From assembly GCA_029959195.1 (NCBI GenBank), contig CP114125.1:558001-622000 (forward strand): 64,000 nucleotides of DNA. Reading direction: 5' to 3'. The notes under the pieces were generated by a model. It was not told where the DNA came from. It ran no database searches and worked only from the letters and a program-made list of their open reading frames with translations. Below, piece by piece: positions 12,392 through 23,835 of the stretch; position 1 is the first letter of the stretch, and every line of letters begins with the position of its first letter. The DNA is from Dictyophora rubrovolvata. Taxonomy: Eukaryota > Basidiomycota > Agaricomycetes > Phallales > Phallaceae. Position numbers and translations under genes: made by a program.

Positions 12392-13000
12392 ATTCCTTGT
12401 GAGAGACGGATGGACTGTAATTGATCTAGGAAAAGGAAGGGTTCAAGTAAAGCAACAGGCAGTCAGTGTGCAGAAGAAGCACGTAGTACCTTCATTGAGC
12501 TCAACTCAATTGAGAATAATATCTCAGCTGTTATTGAATATTATTCGCGTTCGCATTGGCACGCACGCAGTGAAATCAAACCTCTATCATGAAATAATGA
12601 GCCAGAGATGTAATCAATGGGGAAACCGGGGTTCCGGGCTTATATTCAATAGAACTGATACCTTGGCTTGTTTGTCGTCCGGTAATATCTGCGTACACGC
12701 CATAAGACGGGAATCGTGAATCAGCTACGCCAACATGAAAAGAATAATACCTGTCGAAGAGAAATGGGCAAGAATCAGTTTAGTTGAAGATGGCAGGGGC
12801 GGTGCCATAGACAATTAAGCGCATAGGACTTTTCTCACCTGGGAATCCAACTCAATTGCCAGCAAATTGCTAGAGCTGTACCTGAAAACTTCCTTTCCTT
12901 AGCTCCGTCAAAGAAACAATGCTTCCTCACTTCTCTTACTTATAAAATCATGTTCCCGTCGTGTTCAAAAACGTTGCAGTACACGAACTAAATATTGAAA

Positions 13001-14127
13001 TGATGACCTTATTTCGTTCGCGATAGGCAGGCGTTGGCACCAACGAGCGTCCTGTCGAGGCGCTCCGAGTCCCAGGCGCCCTCCTCGCCACCAAGGCTAT
13101 ACAGCCTACCCGTCTTGTTTCGCGCTCTCGTCTTCCAACCTATATACTACGGGCACCATCACAACTCTGATTCACGAGGAGACAGAAACTGTCTATCGAA
13201 GGTCCGCCAGTTGGATTATTTCATAGTTCCATCTTTCAAAGTCCTACCGTTCTGCCCAAGTCACGACCGGTCATTGGTCCGGAGTCGGCTGCTTTTACGT
13301 TGCGTCGCGAAACTCACACTTTCAGTACAACTGGGCAGAGTAGGCCTTTACTAAGGGATGGGGCTGTGCAAGTTGTAATGGCGAAACATGTAATGAGATG
13401 CAATAACAATAAGCCAATGCGAGATGAAGTCGCAACAAACGAAGTAAGGTCTTTATTTAATCGAGTCCGTGTACCGCAATAATTTGATCACGACAGTAAC
13501 ATACATATATTTGAGTATACAAAGGCAGTGAAGTGGGATCGTGTCATCTTTGATGGAGCTTAGGAAAATGGTGAGGTATAATTTTAAATACCTCACTTCT
13601 GTGTTTAAACTATTATTGCCCCTGAGATCTTCAATTAAATTCATTCCTTTTCACCATGTTGGCGTTGCTCATTCGCAATCCCCATCTTTTGCCATTGTAC
13701 ACCAGATATTACGGGACGATTTGGGGTACCGGTTCTATTTGGGACAAGCCTGAAGCCCTTGCTTCCTCATTAACATCATCAGCAAAACAAGTCAGGGTTC
13801 TCCAGGATCACACTGGAGTGTCCGGATTAATTTTCCATTTTACTGATGATCTCTGGCTTATTATTCCATGATGGAAGTTTGATTTCATCGCGTGCTCATG
13901 CAAACTGATTAGTTGATAACAGCTGAGATATCATCTTCAGTTTAACGGAGAATGCGTGCTTCTTCCATTACGCTATGACTGACTGCCACGAATCCCCCGA
14001 GCAAGAAGCCCACCCGGCGGTCTTTTATTTCGCGTTCTAAGCAGAGCTCGACCCCGAACCTACCATGGATACCATCATGAGGAGAGAGACGAGACAGGAA
14101 TGAAGTCCTATCTCACACCCGAGGCTC
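13001..14127. other. Intergenic, nothing recognised
   Basis: No gene recognised. Two stretches, about 13080-13195 and 13990-14095, look weakly alike (CCTACCCGTCTTGTTTCGCG against CCACCCGGCGGTC, then TTATTTCGCG). They may be an old duplication. No domain was identified. Confidence 0.35.
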
Positions 14128-15882
14128 TCAACTCACATTGGTTGACACAGTTTGTGTTAGGTGCCGTGGCATCGCAGTGGTGTACCTCAACTCTGAGAGA
14201 GCAAGCGATTTACAAATACAGTTTGCTGGGCCGTACGAGAATGGGATATAAGCCAGACGATTTAATACCATGTCGTCACTGAGTTTACCACCGCTCCGGC
14301 CCGAACCCCTCTGATAGAAGTAACGAGAGTTGCGATGTACCGCGTACGGGGGAACAAACACAGCTGTTCCTTGGGGGAGACACCTGTGTACAGACATGAG
14401 AGATAGATTATTATGGAAAGAAAATTTAATTGCTCCATACATGTCTCCAATCAATTTACCCCCCACTGTTCTTAGTCGGAGCTCTTTGCAAACCACTTGC
14501 GAGTGGAGGTTCCAAATGTAAAACTTCGTTGCTGATAAAATTATAAGTCAATGTCCGACACTTTCGTGGTTTAGTTTAATAATAATAACGAACATGATTG
14601 CATTCAATAGTTGTAGATCTGCTAGCAAATCCAGTCGTTTGGGAGCATGCTCTGATGGGGAGAAAGTCGCGTCGAAGGTAATCAGGGTATTGGAGTAAGT
14701 AATACAATCCCAAAAAGCACTGTCAAGCTCGTATGGGGCTCCGCGACGATAGCAATACCCATGTTTGAAATGACCACCCGTGTCCCGGGTGGTTGATCGT
14801 CCATCGGTGTTCATACTAGCAGCCTTGAATATGATTAACTTCAGAAGAGAAGAAAAAGAAATACAGGTATTCAAATACCGAGTGATAAAATAAGTCTCTC
14901 TTTCCAGTTGATTTTGACATCCAATTGTGAGCTTGTGTTTGGCGAACGCTCCCAATTGTTTGTTCATAAAGGACTGGAGCGGAAAAATGTTCAGGCTCAA
15001 GGAGTCACTTGCGTAATCGCTGGTATTCTGTTGTAAAATTCTTTTATAATTCGACTGAAACAGAAAATAGCAACGATACGGACTCGTTTGAGGCCTTCAA
15101 GCTTTGTATAACCCCGTCCGTATCACAACGATTGCGCATCAATCCAAAGCTCTCTCCCAAACTGAGGCGGTACTATAAGTAACTGATATACCCAGATCAA
15201 TGATGCACTAACGCTACATCGCATGTGAGTTAAACGTGAGCATGTGGCCAGACAATTAAAAGGGAACTCTAGCGACCGATGTAGTCCGCGATATCAGCAT
15301 GTCCATTATCTTCGGAATCATGACAAACACTTTTCAGATGCTCGATCAGCTCGATTCCACTGTTTACGAAGCCGTGCATGAATATTGGTGTCGCGAACAC
15401 GGATTAGACCGTGACTGTACTGATTTTGTTTATACGAGATGTATATTTTTCCAACCCAAACTAAAAACACAAAATAGCTTCAGTCACAAGATCGGGAAAG
15501 AACGTTATAAAAGAGCGCACCCGGTCCTCTAGGCATACCTTGTTGACCCAAGATGTCTGGCAGAAGTTTAGCTTCTATTACGGACAAATCGTCATGAAGT
15601 CCTACTTAAGATCAAAAACAAACGAGGCCTTGCCAACTACAATTGGGCCATATTTTTTGTGAAGCTTATCCCTTCCGTACGATACTACGAAACCCAGGCC
15701 AACCAGATATTCGATGTCTTGCAAATAATTGGTCCGGGGAACCTCGCCAGAAGATGAAGCGACGAGACACGATAGGACAGGATTGAGCATAACACGAAGC
15801 ACACGAAAAAGGTCAGATGCAACGGTATATTTGGCACCCAAGGTGACGAAAGAGTCTTAAGTGCCGCCGCGCAAGGTGCCAT
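14128..15882 (-). pseudogene. Cytochrome P450 pseudogene
   Basis: Pieces of one P450 appear in the right order on the minus strand but in different frames. Near 15882-15690 is an N-terminal membrane anchor followed by ARFPGPIICKTSNIWLAW and then HKKYGPIV. Near 14700-14600 is FSPSEHAPKRLDLLADLQLL. From about 14496 to 14128 come CKELRLRT (the ExxR helix region), VHRCLPQGTAVFVPPYAVHR and the haem-binding loop IPFSYGPANCICKSLA, whose Cys is kept but whose usual Gly after NCI is Cys. Large parts of the middle are missing or unrecognisable, so no monooxygenase can be made. Confidence 0.75.
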
Positions 15883-16519
15883 TGAAAAGACAGCAAGACG
15901 AACGAGATAACTTGTTATATCTCAAGGCTCATATTTTCGAAACGATGCACGTGCAACCTTCCAGTTGTTTTTCTTTTACAATTGCTTAACACTGAGACTT
16001 TGAGAAGTTTTGAGAAAGTCACTATGACACTTGTAAAATCCACAAGGAAGACCGCCCGCCGCAAAGGATTCGGGTCGTGCGCGCGAGCTGCAAGCGAAGA
16101 CAGTGATTACATTGTGACATGTGAAAGTGTCACACAACGGGGGCCTCTTGACTCCGACCATGTTCCGGCCACCCGCGAACATCGTCTGAGCACACACATC
16201 CCTGTATTTTCAGGAAGAGTGGGATACATGTGACATAAAGTACACAAATGCCACCCGCATGGCCTTTTATGTCTCACCCAGGTCTAAACAACTTTCTCCC
16301 CCTTACATACAAAAGTAATAGCCGCAACATGCGCACTATACAACACAACCAAAACTAACCAATGCAACCACAACGAACAACAAACCCTCCTACCCCACAT
16401 AACAAGAAAAACAACTCTATAATCCTTATATCACATAGCCTAATAACCTAATAGACAAAGCTACTGTTGAGGCCCAAATAATAATGCATTACGTAAACTA
16501 TACAGTTACTCAAAAGAGG
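15883..16519. other. Intergenic, nothing recognised
   Basis: No coding region recognised. Around 16330-16440 the DNA is A/C-rich and of low complexity. Confidence 0.4.
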
Positions 16520-16862
16520 GAGTGCTACACAACTTACCACGGAACTAGCGCTGGTGCCTCAGACGCTGAGTCAGGTTCCAACTCGCTTTGCAGAGCCTGC
16601 ACTTCGACCTCGCATGCACTCGACAAAAAATATTCCTAGACACGTACGGCACACAAATCAACCAATGTATAGGGATATGATTCCAACCAAGGCGATTTGT
16701 ACTTGCTGTTAATATGTCCTCCTGACGTTTTCGCTCAACTCTTGCCCTCGCGGACAGTGGACCGGTTGTTTCATTGTTATTCGGAATGGCACGTCCCCCT
16801 AGAATAAGATTGTCAGTCTTGTTCGTCCTATTTTTTTGTCCTGTGTCCTCGTTCACACTCAC

Positions 16863-16871
16863 ATATATAAA
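16863..16871 (+). promoter_or_regulatory. TATA box of the intact F-box gene
   Basis: TATATAAAG lies about 120 bp upstream of the ATG at 16992. The equivalent site of the dead paralog near 8559 is altered. Confidence 0.5.
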
Positions 16872-16991
16872 GTCTGACTCTAGTACTGTTCAATCAAGTT
16901 AATTAATCCCAGTCTCTCGTCACTTGCATTTTTCAACTCTCTACCCTGCTCCGTGCATCAACATCGCGTTTAACAAATTGTTCAGCACACC

Positions 16992-18623
16992 ATGCTTGAT
17001 CGCCTCCCTTACGAAATCTTCAGACAAATCATAAGACAGTCCTTAGATGTGTCTGGCACGCGTTTCATGCTTTATGACTCAGATGGGTTAGGCCCACTAC
17101 CCCCAATCAGAATGTCTCATGTATGTCGTTCATGGAGGACGGCACTTTTGTCGGATCCAACTATGTGGACCTGGATCAGTATTCCGGAAATGGTACCGGA
17201 TCAGATAACGGAATTCCTACATCGATCTGGTTCTGCTCCACTTAAAGTGGTTATATACGCGTCTATTGCCACAGTGGCATTGGATATGAATGCCTGGTGC
17301 TTCCGAACCACGACTGTTACTCCTGTTTTTAAAGAAATACACCGTATCCAATCACTCGAACTGGCCTTCTCTCAAGACCGCTCCCAGCCCATGGAAGCCT
17401 TGTTGCGTCAGATCTTGCTACTTCTGAACCAATCTGCGCCAACGTTGGAAAAGCTCTTTTTAGCCCTGAAACCGGGCCCTGGGGATCGTAATATTCTGCA
17501 AACCCTGTTTTCGGGGGATACACCCCGTCTCAAACATATGTACCACCGAATCATTACCGGCTTTTCAGAACTCCTGCCTTCCCCATTATTCAGAAATTTG
17601 GCTAGTCTGCATCTTGATCTAATCGCTCATCGAATAACCATCGATTATGATTCTCTTCTTCACGTCCTCGAGCTGTCACCCGGTCTTCGCGCGTTTGAGC
17701 TTGTCACTGTGGGAGACCCGAACCCCGTTTTTCATATGCCTACACGTCCCGCACGTCGAGTTCACTTGCCGTTTCTCCAATCACTGATGCTTCTTGGTAA
17801 CCCTGCAACCGAAGTGACGGATTTTCTATTGGGACATCTCACATTCCCCTTCGGAACCCTCCACTATCATATCGACGGGGGAAATCTTCAACGCAAAAGA
17901 TGCAATTTAACGTCATTAATTCGGTTACTCGCCCAACGTCGTCACTCATCATTATCAATGCTCACCCGCTCACCAGACTTTCATACCCGCATCGAGCTTG
18001 AATGCCGTTCGGGCGGAAGGGAAAGCTCAGTCTTTACGACGTCATTCAACTGTAGATATGAACCTCTGGACAAATTTCCAAGCTTTCTACAGATACTGAA
18101 ATTATCAGATATCGTCCACTTCCACCTGAAAGGCCTCCCTCTGGAAGCTCATATTCTTAGGAAGATTTTCGTTGGCCTTGTAAACTTGGAACATTTGGTA
18201 ATCGAGCACGATGTCTGGGCTAATGGTATCTTGGCTGATCGGACACATTCCGTCTCACCGATAGCCTTTTTCATGGCACTAATGCCTCTGCCATTAGTAC
18301 CACAGGGATTTGATCCCAACCTGAATACCGCACACGGGTCGGATGATCTGAATTCCGACAATAGCTTTCCTTGCCCATCTTTGTCTACAATAGAGATCAT
18401 ATTCGGGCACTGTGTTGAACTGAAGCTGAACGAACATTATGCTAATTTGATTGTGGTATGTTGTTCGGTTCGAAGAAATGCGAGCCACCCGTTTAAGCAT
18501 ATATGTATTCGCCCTTCTCCGGGGACCTTGACACAAGAGGCAGAGAATGTGTTGCTGCATAATAAGGATTGTCCCGTCGATATTTTGCCACCGGAGGAGA
18601 CTGGCATGGAAGTGGATGACTGA
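16992..18623 (+). CDS. F-box/LRR-type protein, family 1 (intact copy)
   Basis: Single exon, 543 residues. The N-terminus is an F-box of the kind expanded in Agaricomycetes: RLPYEIFRQII at about residues 4-14, then MSHVCRSWRTALLSDPTMW at about 42-60. The remainder is rich in leucine-repeat-like segments such as NLASLHLDLIAHRI and PSFLQILKLSDIVHFHLKGL. F-box proteins normally recruit targets to SCF ubiquitin ligases through Skp1; the target here is unknown. The gene is the plus-strand half of the tandem duplication and ends 221 bp from the convergent DUF6533 copy D. The start is fixed by the F-box position and by the TATA box at 16863. Confidence 0.85.
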   Translation: MLDRLPYEIFRQIIRQSLDVSGTRFMLYDSDGLGPLPPIRMSHVCRSWRTALLSDPTMWTWISIPEMVPDQITEFLHRSGSAPLKVVIYASIATVALDMNAWCFRTTTVTPVFKEIHRIQSLELAFSQDRSQPMEALLRQILLLLNQSAPTLEKLFLALKPGPGDRNILQTLFSGDTPRLKHMYHRIITGFSELLPSPLFRNLASLHLDLIAHRITIDYDSLLHVLELSPGLRAFELVTVGDPNPVFHMPTRPARRVHLPFLQSLMLLGNPATEVTDFLLGHLTFPFGTLHYHIDGGNLQRKRCNLTSLIRLLAQRRHSSLSMLTRSPDFHTRIELECRSGGRESSVFTTSFNCRYEPLDKFPSFLQILKLSDIVHFHLKGLPLEAHILRKIFVGLVNLEHLVIEHDVWANGILADRTHSVSPIAFFMALMPLPLVPQGFDPNLNTAHGSDDLNSDNSFPCPSLSTIEIIFGHCVELKLNEHYANLIVVCCSVRRNASHPFKHICIRPSPGTLTQEAENVLLHNKDCPVDILPPEETGMEVDD

Positions 18624-18844
18624 AGTCTCGTTTTGCTTATTTTTATTCATCGTGTTGTGTTTCTCAGCGCTTTACTCGTTATTTACTTCAATCCACACAT
18701 GTACATATTATCGTCCTTCATGCTGCTGACATAAACAAAATGTCAAATTATAACCACGATCGGTTTACGCAAAGCCTTGTTTTGATAATTTCAGTGAAGA
18801 CTCTGATTCCTCTGTTCGCAAATCCGTACTCATTGTGCACCTCG

Positions 18845-20218
18845 CTATTCCGAGCCAATCACGATTGCGAGCGTTATTTGTTGACTCTGCGAAAGAGGCC
18901 TAGAATATTGGGCTTTCTTCGCTGCTTGGTGTACGTTCAATATCAAACGGGTAGACTTTAAATAAGCGGCGCGAGTGAGCGGTGACTAGTGAAGGGCACA
19001 TTTACTTTTGTGATACGACTTACACAAATACTGGAAAGAGCGAACGACCATCTAATATCTGGCCAATTAATAGAACAAGTAAACACAATTTACCAAAACT
19101 TACAAAACAAGTGACAGGCCTGCTACAATTTGAGCATGCATTAGAATACCAGTAAACAAGAAAAGCACTGTAAGTCGAAACTTCAGAGACGAAATACATA
19201 AGAGTAAATAGTCGTGACTGTGCTTACAAAACAGAATGAAAAATGACCATGTTCCATCTCTCAAGAAAACGTTGTATAGCCGTGGGTTCGGAAGCCCAGT
19301 TTTCCATGCCGCGAATTGTAGTTTGGCAAACCTCACAGCGATGCAAACAAAGGCGACAGCTTCGAATGTAAGCTTGGAGAACCTTTCAGAGCACTTGATA
19401 TGAGTACGAATTTACTTTTCGTTAATTCACACCCACCACGCATAGGAAAACGCCCGAGGGTACGTTTCAATAATGCAACGTCCAAAAAATTCTGGTATTG
19501 GTGAAGGAAGGTTGTCCTTTGCTGCCCGAAATCTGGGTAGACCCAAAATCAGAATCGCCACGACCAAAGTTTCACTCAATACGAATCCTAAACAGAGAGT
19601 CCACAGTATGTGTTTGGAACGTCCGTAGAATGCGTAGACTGAAAATTATTATCTGTTCGATCACTCGAGTTAGAATGGAAGTAGGGTACCTCGTCGTATG
19701 AGCAACATGTTTGAGCACGCTGTGATGATAGAACCACCTATAGGAATGAACCATATAACTTCCCGGCACAAGTCAGCATTTACATTCCCGAAGAAACCAA
19801 GGATAATTCCACTTGAAAATGTCATCCACGCTCAAACCAACCAACCGAAACCTACCAAAAAAATACAAGGGTAAAGTACCGGACCACAAAAAATAAGACT
19901 TTGACAAGGGTGAAGTTGAATCTGATACGTCTTAGCCTAGCGATATGGCTTTCAGGGTTGAAAAAAAAACTACGCACGACCAGATAAATTCTACCTGGCA
20001 CAATGTTCAGAGTTAGATTACTGCTACTGTAGGAGTCAAACACTTACTTCCTCGTCGAGGGTCAAAAAAGTATTCCAGATAATGAGGGTTGTAGTAGCGG
20101 CTAACACAATTTGTTGCCCATATACGAAATGGAAGAATATTTCTTTACCAATATTGAACAAGACTTCTAGAAATCGCGGAAGTTCTAGCACGAAATGTAG
20201 CAGTTGTAGCAGTGTCAT
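18845..20218 (-). CDS. DUF6533-type seven-helix membrane protein, copy D
   Basis: Ten exons (20149-20218, 20048-20100, 19978-19994, 19856-19921, 19690-19811, 19437-19638, 19228-19382, 19104-19167, 19024-19051, 18845-18955) give 295 residues without interruption. Signatures are IIWNTFLTLDEE followed by FIW, FNFTLVKVLFFVVRYF, CSNMLLI and YAFYGRSK. The sixth exon carries an insertion shared with copy C (LPSPIPEFFGRC) and absent from A, F and G. The terminal exon is 111 nt and encodes a soluble tail starting STRLILNVHQAAKKAQYS. It is convergent with the intact F-box gene. Function unknown. Confidence 0.85.
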
Positions 20219-20849
20219 GAGAGGTGTATGGACAGAATTTAGCTGAGGATGGGTTTAAGTAAAGCAACCAGATGGTCGTAGCGTAATAGAAGAAGCACAC
20301 GTTCAACTGAAGATAATATCTCAACTATTCACATTTGCACAAAAGATGAGGATTGCAAATCAGCAACGCCAACATGGTACCACCTGTTGAAGAGAGATGA
20401 GTAAGAGCTTTGATTGAAGATCTCAGAGGTAACCACAGTTAAACGCAACCTGACCTCAATTGAGAATTATACATACCTCACTTCATCACAGAATTGTTCC
20501 TAAGCCCCGCCAAAAGAAACGCCGCCACCTCACTAATTAAGTTCCCAATTGTTGATGTTGCCGTACACGAACTCAAATCTGAAATGAAGGCCCTTCGTTT
20601 GTTGCGACGAGTCCTCGTTGGCTTATTGCACAGCATCCTCGTTATAACTTGCATAGCCCCAATCTTTAAGGGTTGACAACGTTGAACACCTACTCTGCTC
20701 AAATGTGAGAGTTTGATTTTTCGTAACGCAAAGTAAAAGTGCTTTACGAACGGCTAACTCCGGAGTAACGAGACGACCGAATCGTGACTAATTATCACGT
20801 GATACTTACATTTCTTTGTTTTTCAAACGCTCGGCACCGAATTTGGCCT
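20219..20849. other. Upstream flank of copy D and intergenic DNA
   Basis: The first about 340 bp match the upstream flank of copy C (12392-13000). Near 20794-20805 is the perfect palindrome TATCACGTGATA, containing a CACGTG E-box core. No gene recognised. Confidence 0.4.
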
Positions 20850-22130
20850 CGGCCGATGCGCGGCGTGCGTGTGGCCACGAACGCAGCATCGCTTCCCAGT
20901 CTTTTCCAGTTCACAGACTGTTCAATCTCCGAGAAAGAGAGCAGGCAGAATCGGACTGAAGCCAAGGAAAGGTGCCTACGCACGTGATACCGATGCAGAA
21001 CGAGATGATGATGGTGGCGATGGCAGTGGCGAGTTCTTCTCGAAGAAGATGAGAATGAGAGAGACAATAATGAGTCTGGAGTTCTTGGGCGGATGATACT
21101 GTTTCCCACCCACCGCGTCACGATCTTCGTTGAAGCTTCCTAACGAGCCATAAGGGTTTGTGGGGGCCGGTGGTGGTGATGATGGACGGGGACGATCCTT
21201 TTGTGATTCGAGGTTCTACGACGACAAAGTTGTCTTTGGTTTGCATTCAGGATCCCCTATTTGACGCTCTCTTTCACCCGTTAGTCATTCTCTCCGTCTT
21301 CAAGCCGTCGCCAATATTGCTCCGGTGCATTCAACACCTGTAAAAGCCAAATCTCAACGTTCGTTGTTGCATTCTCCTAGTCGCCAGTCCACTCTTGCCA
21401 ACGCCAAAAAACAAGGACGAGGGAAAAGGCATATGCAAGCCACATGAGCTCCCTGTCATTGACGATGCGGATGATAACCCGTTCTTTGTGAAGACGCCTT
21501 AGAAGAGTAAGGAGTCCGTGTCGAAAGGCAGGGGAAGAGTTTCTAAGGATGTTACAGCCGATGACAAGGAGCAAGTCGACAAGCCGGAGAAGGACGAAAA
21601 GCCGACTGGGGCATATTTCTTGTGAGTTTCCATTATCTCTTTATTGGGTTAGCTGTTGACCGACGAGTGTGTTTTCGTATCTTTTAGTAAGGGCGTCAAG
21701 ACCCATCTTCCCAATCCTTATTACATCCCTTCCTCAGCGTATAAAAAGGCGAAACTACCACTCGATCATCCAGATTACGAACCGCTCTCTGCAGGACCTT
21801 CTAAGTCGGATTTTAAGCCGAAAAAAAGGTTCATGATGATGCGACGACGAAAGGTGAGGGTGTCCCGGTGATGACTCTGACTCTGACGAAGAAGGGGACG
21901 ATGGCGAGGAAAAAGGCAAATCTGATGCAGACGATCATCCCTCTAGTGACGATGATTCATCTCCCCGACCGCCTGAGCATAAACCTCGCGCCAAGTACTC
22001 TGGTTTTAAATCTGAGAGCGGGAAACCGGTTTTGGATAGCGGACCTAAAGGTGTGCGAGGTTCTGTTATGGACCTTGATGGGATTGGGAGAATGGCGGTT
22101 GGTCCGGCTAGAGATGGGTGGTCTTAGTTT
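20850..22130 (+). pseudogene. Broken gene for an acidic, securin-like protein
   Basis: Coding-like pieces follow one another on the plus strand but in several frames. One is a basic part, PRKRAGRIGLKPRKGAYA near 20930. Another, near 21320-21430, includes QSTLANAKKQGRGK. A third is an acidic stretch starting ELPVIDDADDNPFFVKTP near 21450, interrupted by an in-frame TAG. Next is an exon junction (donor near 21622, acceptor near 21688) leading to LPNPYYIPSSAYKKAKLPLD and HPDYEP. The last is a Ser/Asp/Glu-rich tail ending near 22127 (LDGIGRMAVGPARDGWS). The DDNPF and NPYY...DHPDYEP parts recall acidic securin-like proteins I know from basidiomycetes, but that naming is uncertain. At least one stop and two or three frame changes make it a pseudogene or a region with sequence errors. 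Confidence 0.5.
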
Positions 22131-23239
22131 TGTGGCTGGTAGAGGGAGAAGGGTGGAGGAAGCGATATTTAAAGACGAGTTTTTTCGTCTCTTTGGGTTG
22201 TCTTTTCGTTGTTTCGTTTCTCCCGTTTTTCTCTTCTTCTCGTTTATATTCCTCTCATCTCCTTTATCGGCGCGGGCGAGACAAGACAAGGGACGATCAT
22301 AGTTACCGCGACAACATGGCAACATGGCAACACATGCTACACCGCGCGCTCAACACACTGGTACACAATTACTCGACATATTCCTATAATACGTTCCTCG
22401 GACACCTCATAGGATACACCGACCTTTGTAGGTGTCCAGTCGTGTTTTCATGGTGCTTTCATAAACCACCGAAACACTCCTTTACCACCTATTTCTTTTT
22501 CGTCTTATTTCATTTCATATACACCCTTCATCTTTCTCGTCACGTATATTCTCTCTTTCCTTGCTTTTTTTTATCGTCGTTCTATTGCATTAGACGTGCA
22601 AGATCAATCGGTCGCGTATGTAGGGATATTGCTTCAATTTAGGAAGTTGAGGTATTCGTTACTTATATGCTTTTTATATATACGTATGTTGTTAGTATGT
22701 TTTTTTAATGTAAATAACATAAATATAAATCTTTTTTTCCTTGTCAAGTTATACGGTTTGCAAATGGAATAATATACGGAAATTTTTGTTTTCGAGGACA
22801 ATACGATCTGATGTTTGAGGAGACGGGGGCGGGGTGTTTGGTTGACTTGTTCCTTTTCCAAACTATAATTCGACTGCCATCCTTCAATACTTCTCCATTG
22901 TGAACTCTCACGTTTATTTAGTGAAAACGCTTTTCCCGAGCTCCGAATAAACGCCTTGGTGTAGTGGGACAATGATGACAATCGGTTTGCTTCTTGTGGA
23001 GAAACCGATACCGTGGACTAAGCAGGGTCGCTTTTGATACTTGCGTAGTACCATGGCTACGACGACGGTATCAATCAGTCAATCAGTCCGGTAGACGTCT
23101 CAGAATGTCAAAGATGACGGCGAGCTGGATTTCAAAGGTTAGCGTGCATACATGAAAACAAAGAGCTCAGCGAAAATCTTCTCACCGAGACATATCTGTT
23201 ATGAGCGTATGTAAATGGTGATTCATCTTCGTGAATACT
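22131..23239. other. Intergenic, nothing recognised
   Basis: Pyrimidine-rich from about 22190 to 22280 and AT-rich around 22650-22760. The long plus-strand frame 22118-22642 is a consequence of this T/C-rich composition and has no domain. Confidence 0.4.
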
Positions 23240-23835
23240 CGCTCATATATCATGTAGGACGTCCATATATGTACCTCCTTTCTTCATCACACCAAATACC
23301 CAATTTATCCCTGTGGATAAACAGAACCGAGCTTCACTCCGGCTTCCATTGACTCAAATATCAATCGACTAAAGACACAAGGCCTATTTAACAAACTCAC
23401 CCCTCATGGGCTGCCAATGCGTCGATTGCTTGATAGGCAGCTTCCGGAATGAGCGTATCCATGAAAGCGTGGATACATTTGGCCTCTATAAGAAAAAGAT
23501 GGTATGTTGAGAGAACCTTTGTTGCCATCTTTCTCTGCACACTGGTGGACAGCGTAGCCCACGCTTCCTGTCAACCACACCTCATAGTGTGTCTCCGGGC
23601 TGACAACCTTCACACCGTCTGTCCTGCCGACCTTCATCCCGGGCAAAATGGCGATGGAACGCTGTTTCGAGTCTGGATACTAGGCGATCTTGGATATCAG
23701 ATGTCACATCCGACTTCATTCTGAGAACATTATGAGAGAGTCTCTAGAGTCGTAATATGCTCCAATATTCTCGCCAGCTCCCTCGTGTCCTCGATAAAGT
23801 CTGCCATATAGCCTTGGGGCTCGATATAGAATGAT
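23240..23835 (-). pseudogene. Unrecognised coding remnant
   Basis: The minus strand holds several exon-like pieces. FYIEPQGYMADFIEDTRE and LARILEHITTLETL lie near 23825-23730 and end at a stop. KCIHAFMDTLIPEAAYQAI with DALAAHEG lies near 23490-23405 before a GTGAGT donor. NWVFGVMKKGGTYMDVLHDI lies near 23310-23255 after a CAG acceptor. The composition is protein-like, but I recognise no family and the pieces do not join into one frame. It may be a decayed gene or a gene whose introns I misplaced. Confidence 0.3.

Larger units (their letters stand above)
8240..13000. repeat. Segmental duplication unit 1 (F-box pseudogene + DUF6533 gene)
   Basis: This block is colinear with 16520-20560. Both contain, in order, a shared 5' flank, a plus-strand F-box gene, a minus-strand DUF6533 gene and a shared upstream flank of the latter. 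The identity is obvious by eye in coding and promoter DNA, including CCCCCTAGAATAAGATTGTC upstream of both F-box genes. The unit is longer than its partner, partly because of an insertion of about 490 bp after the F-box stop. Confidence 0.8.
16520..20560. repeat. Segmental duplication unit 2 (intact F-box gene + DUF6533 gene)
   Basis: Colinear partner of 8240-13000. It has the same order and orientation of an F-box gene and a convergent DUF6533 gene, plus matching flanks on both sides. Here both genes are intact. Confidence 0.8.

Noticed and set aside
22118-22642. 174-codon plus-strand frame rich in Phe, Leu and Ser
   Set aside because: It follows a pyrimidine-rich tract, lacks a domain, and overlaps the end of the acidic pseudogene in another frame.
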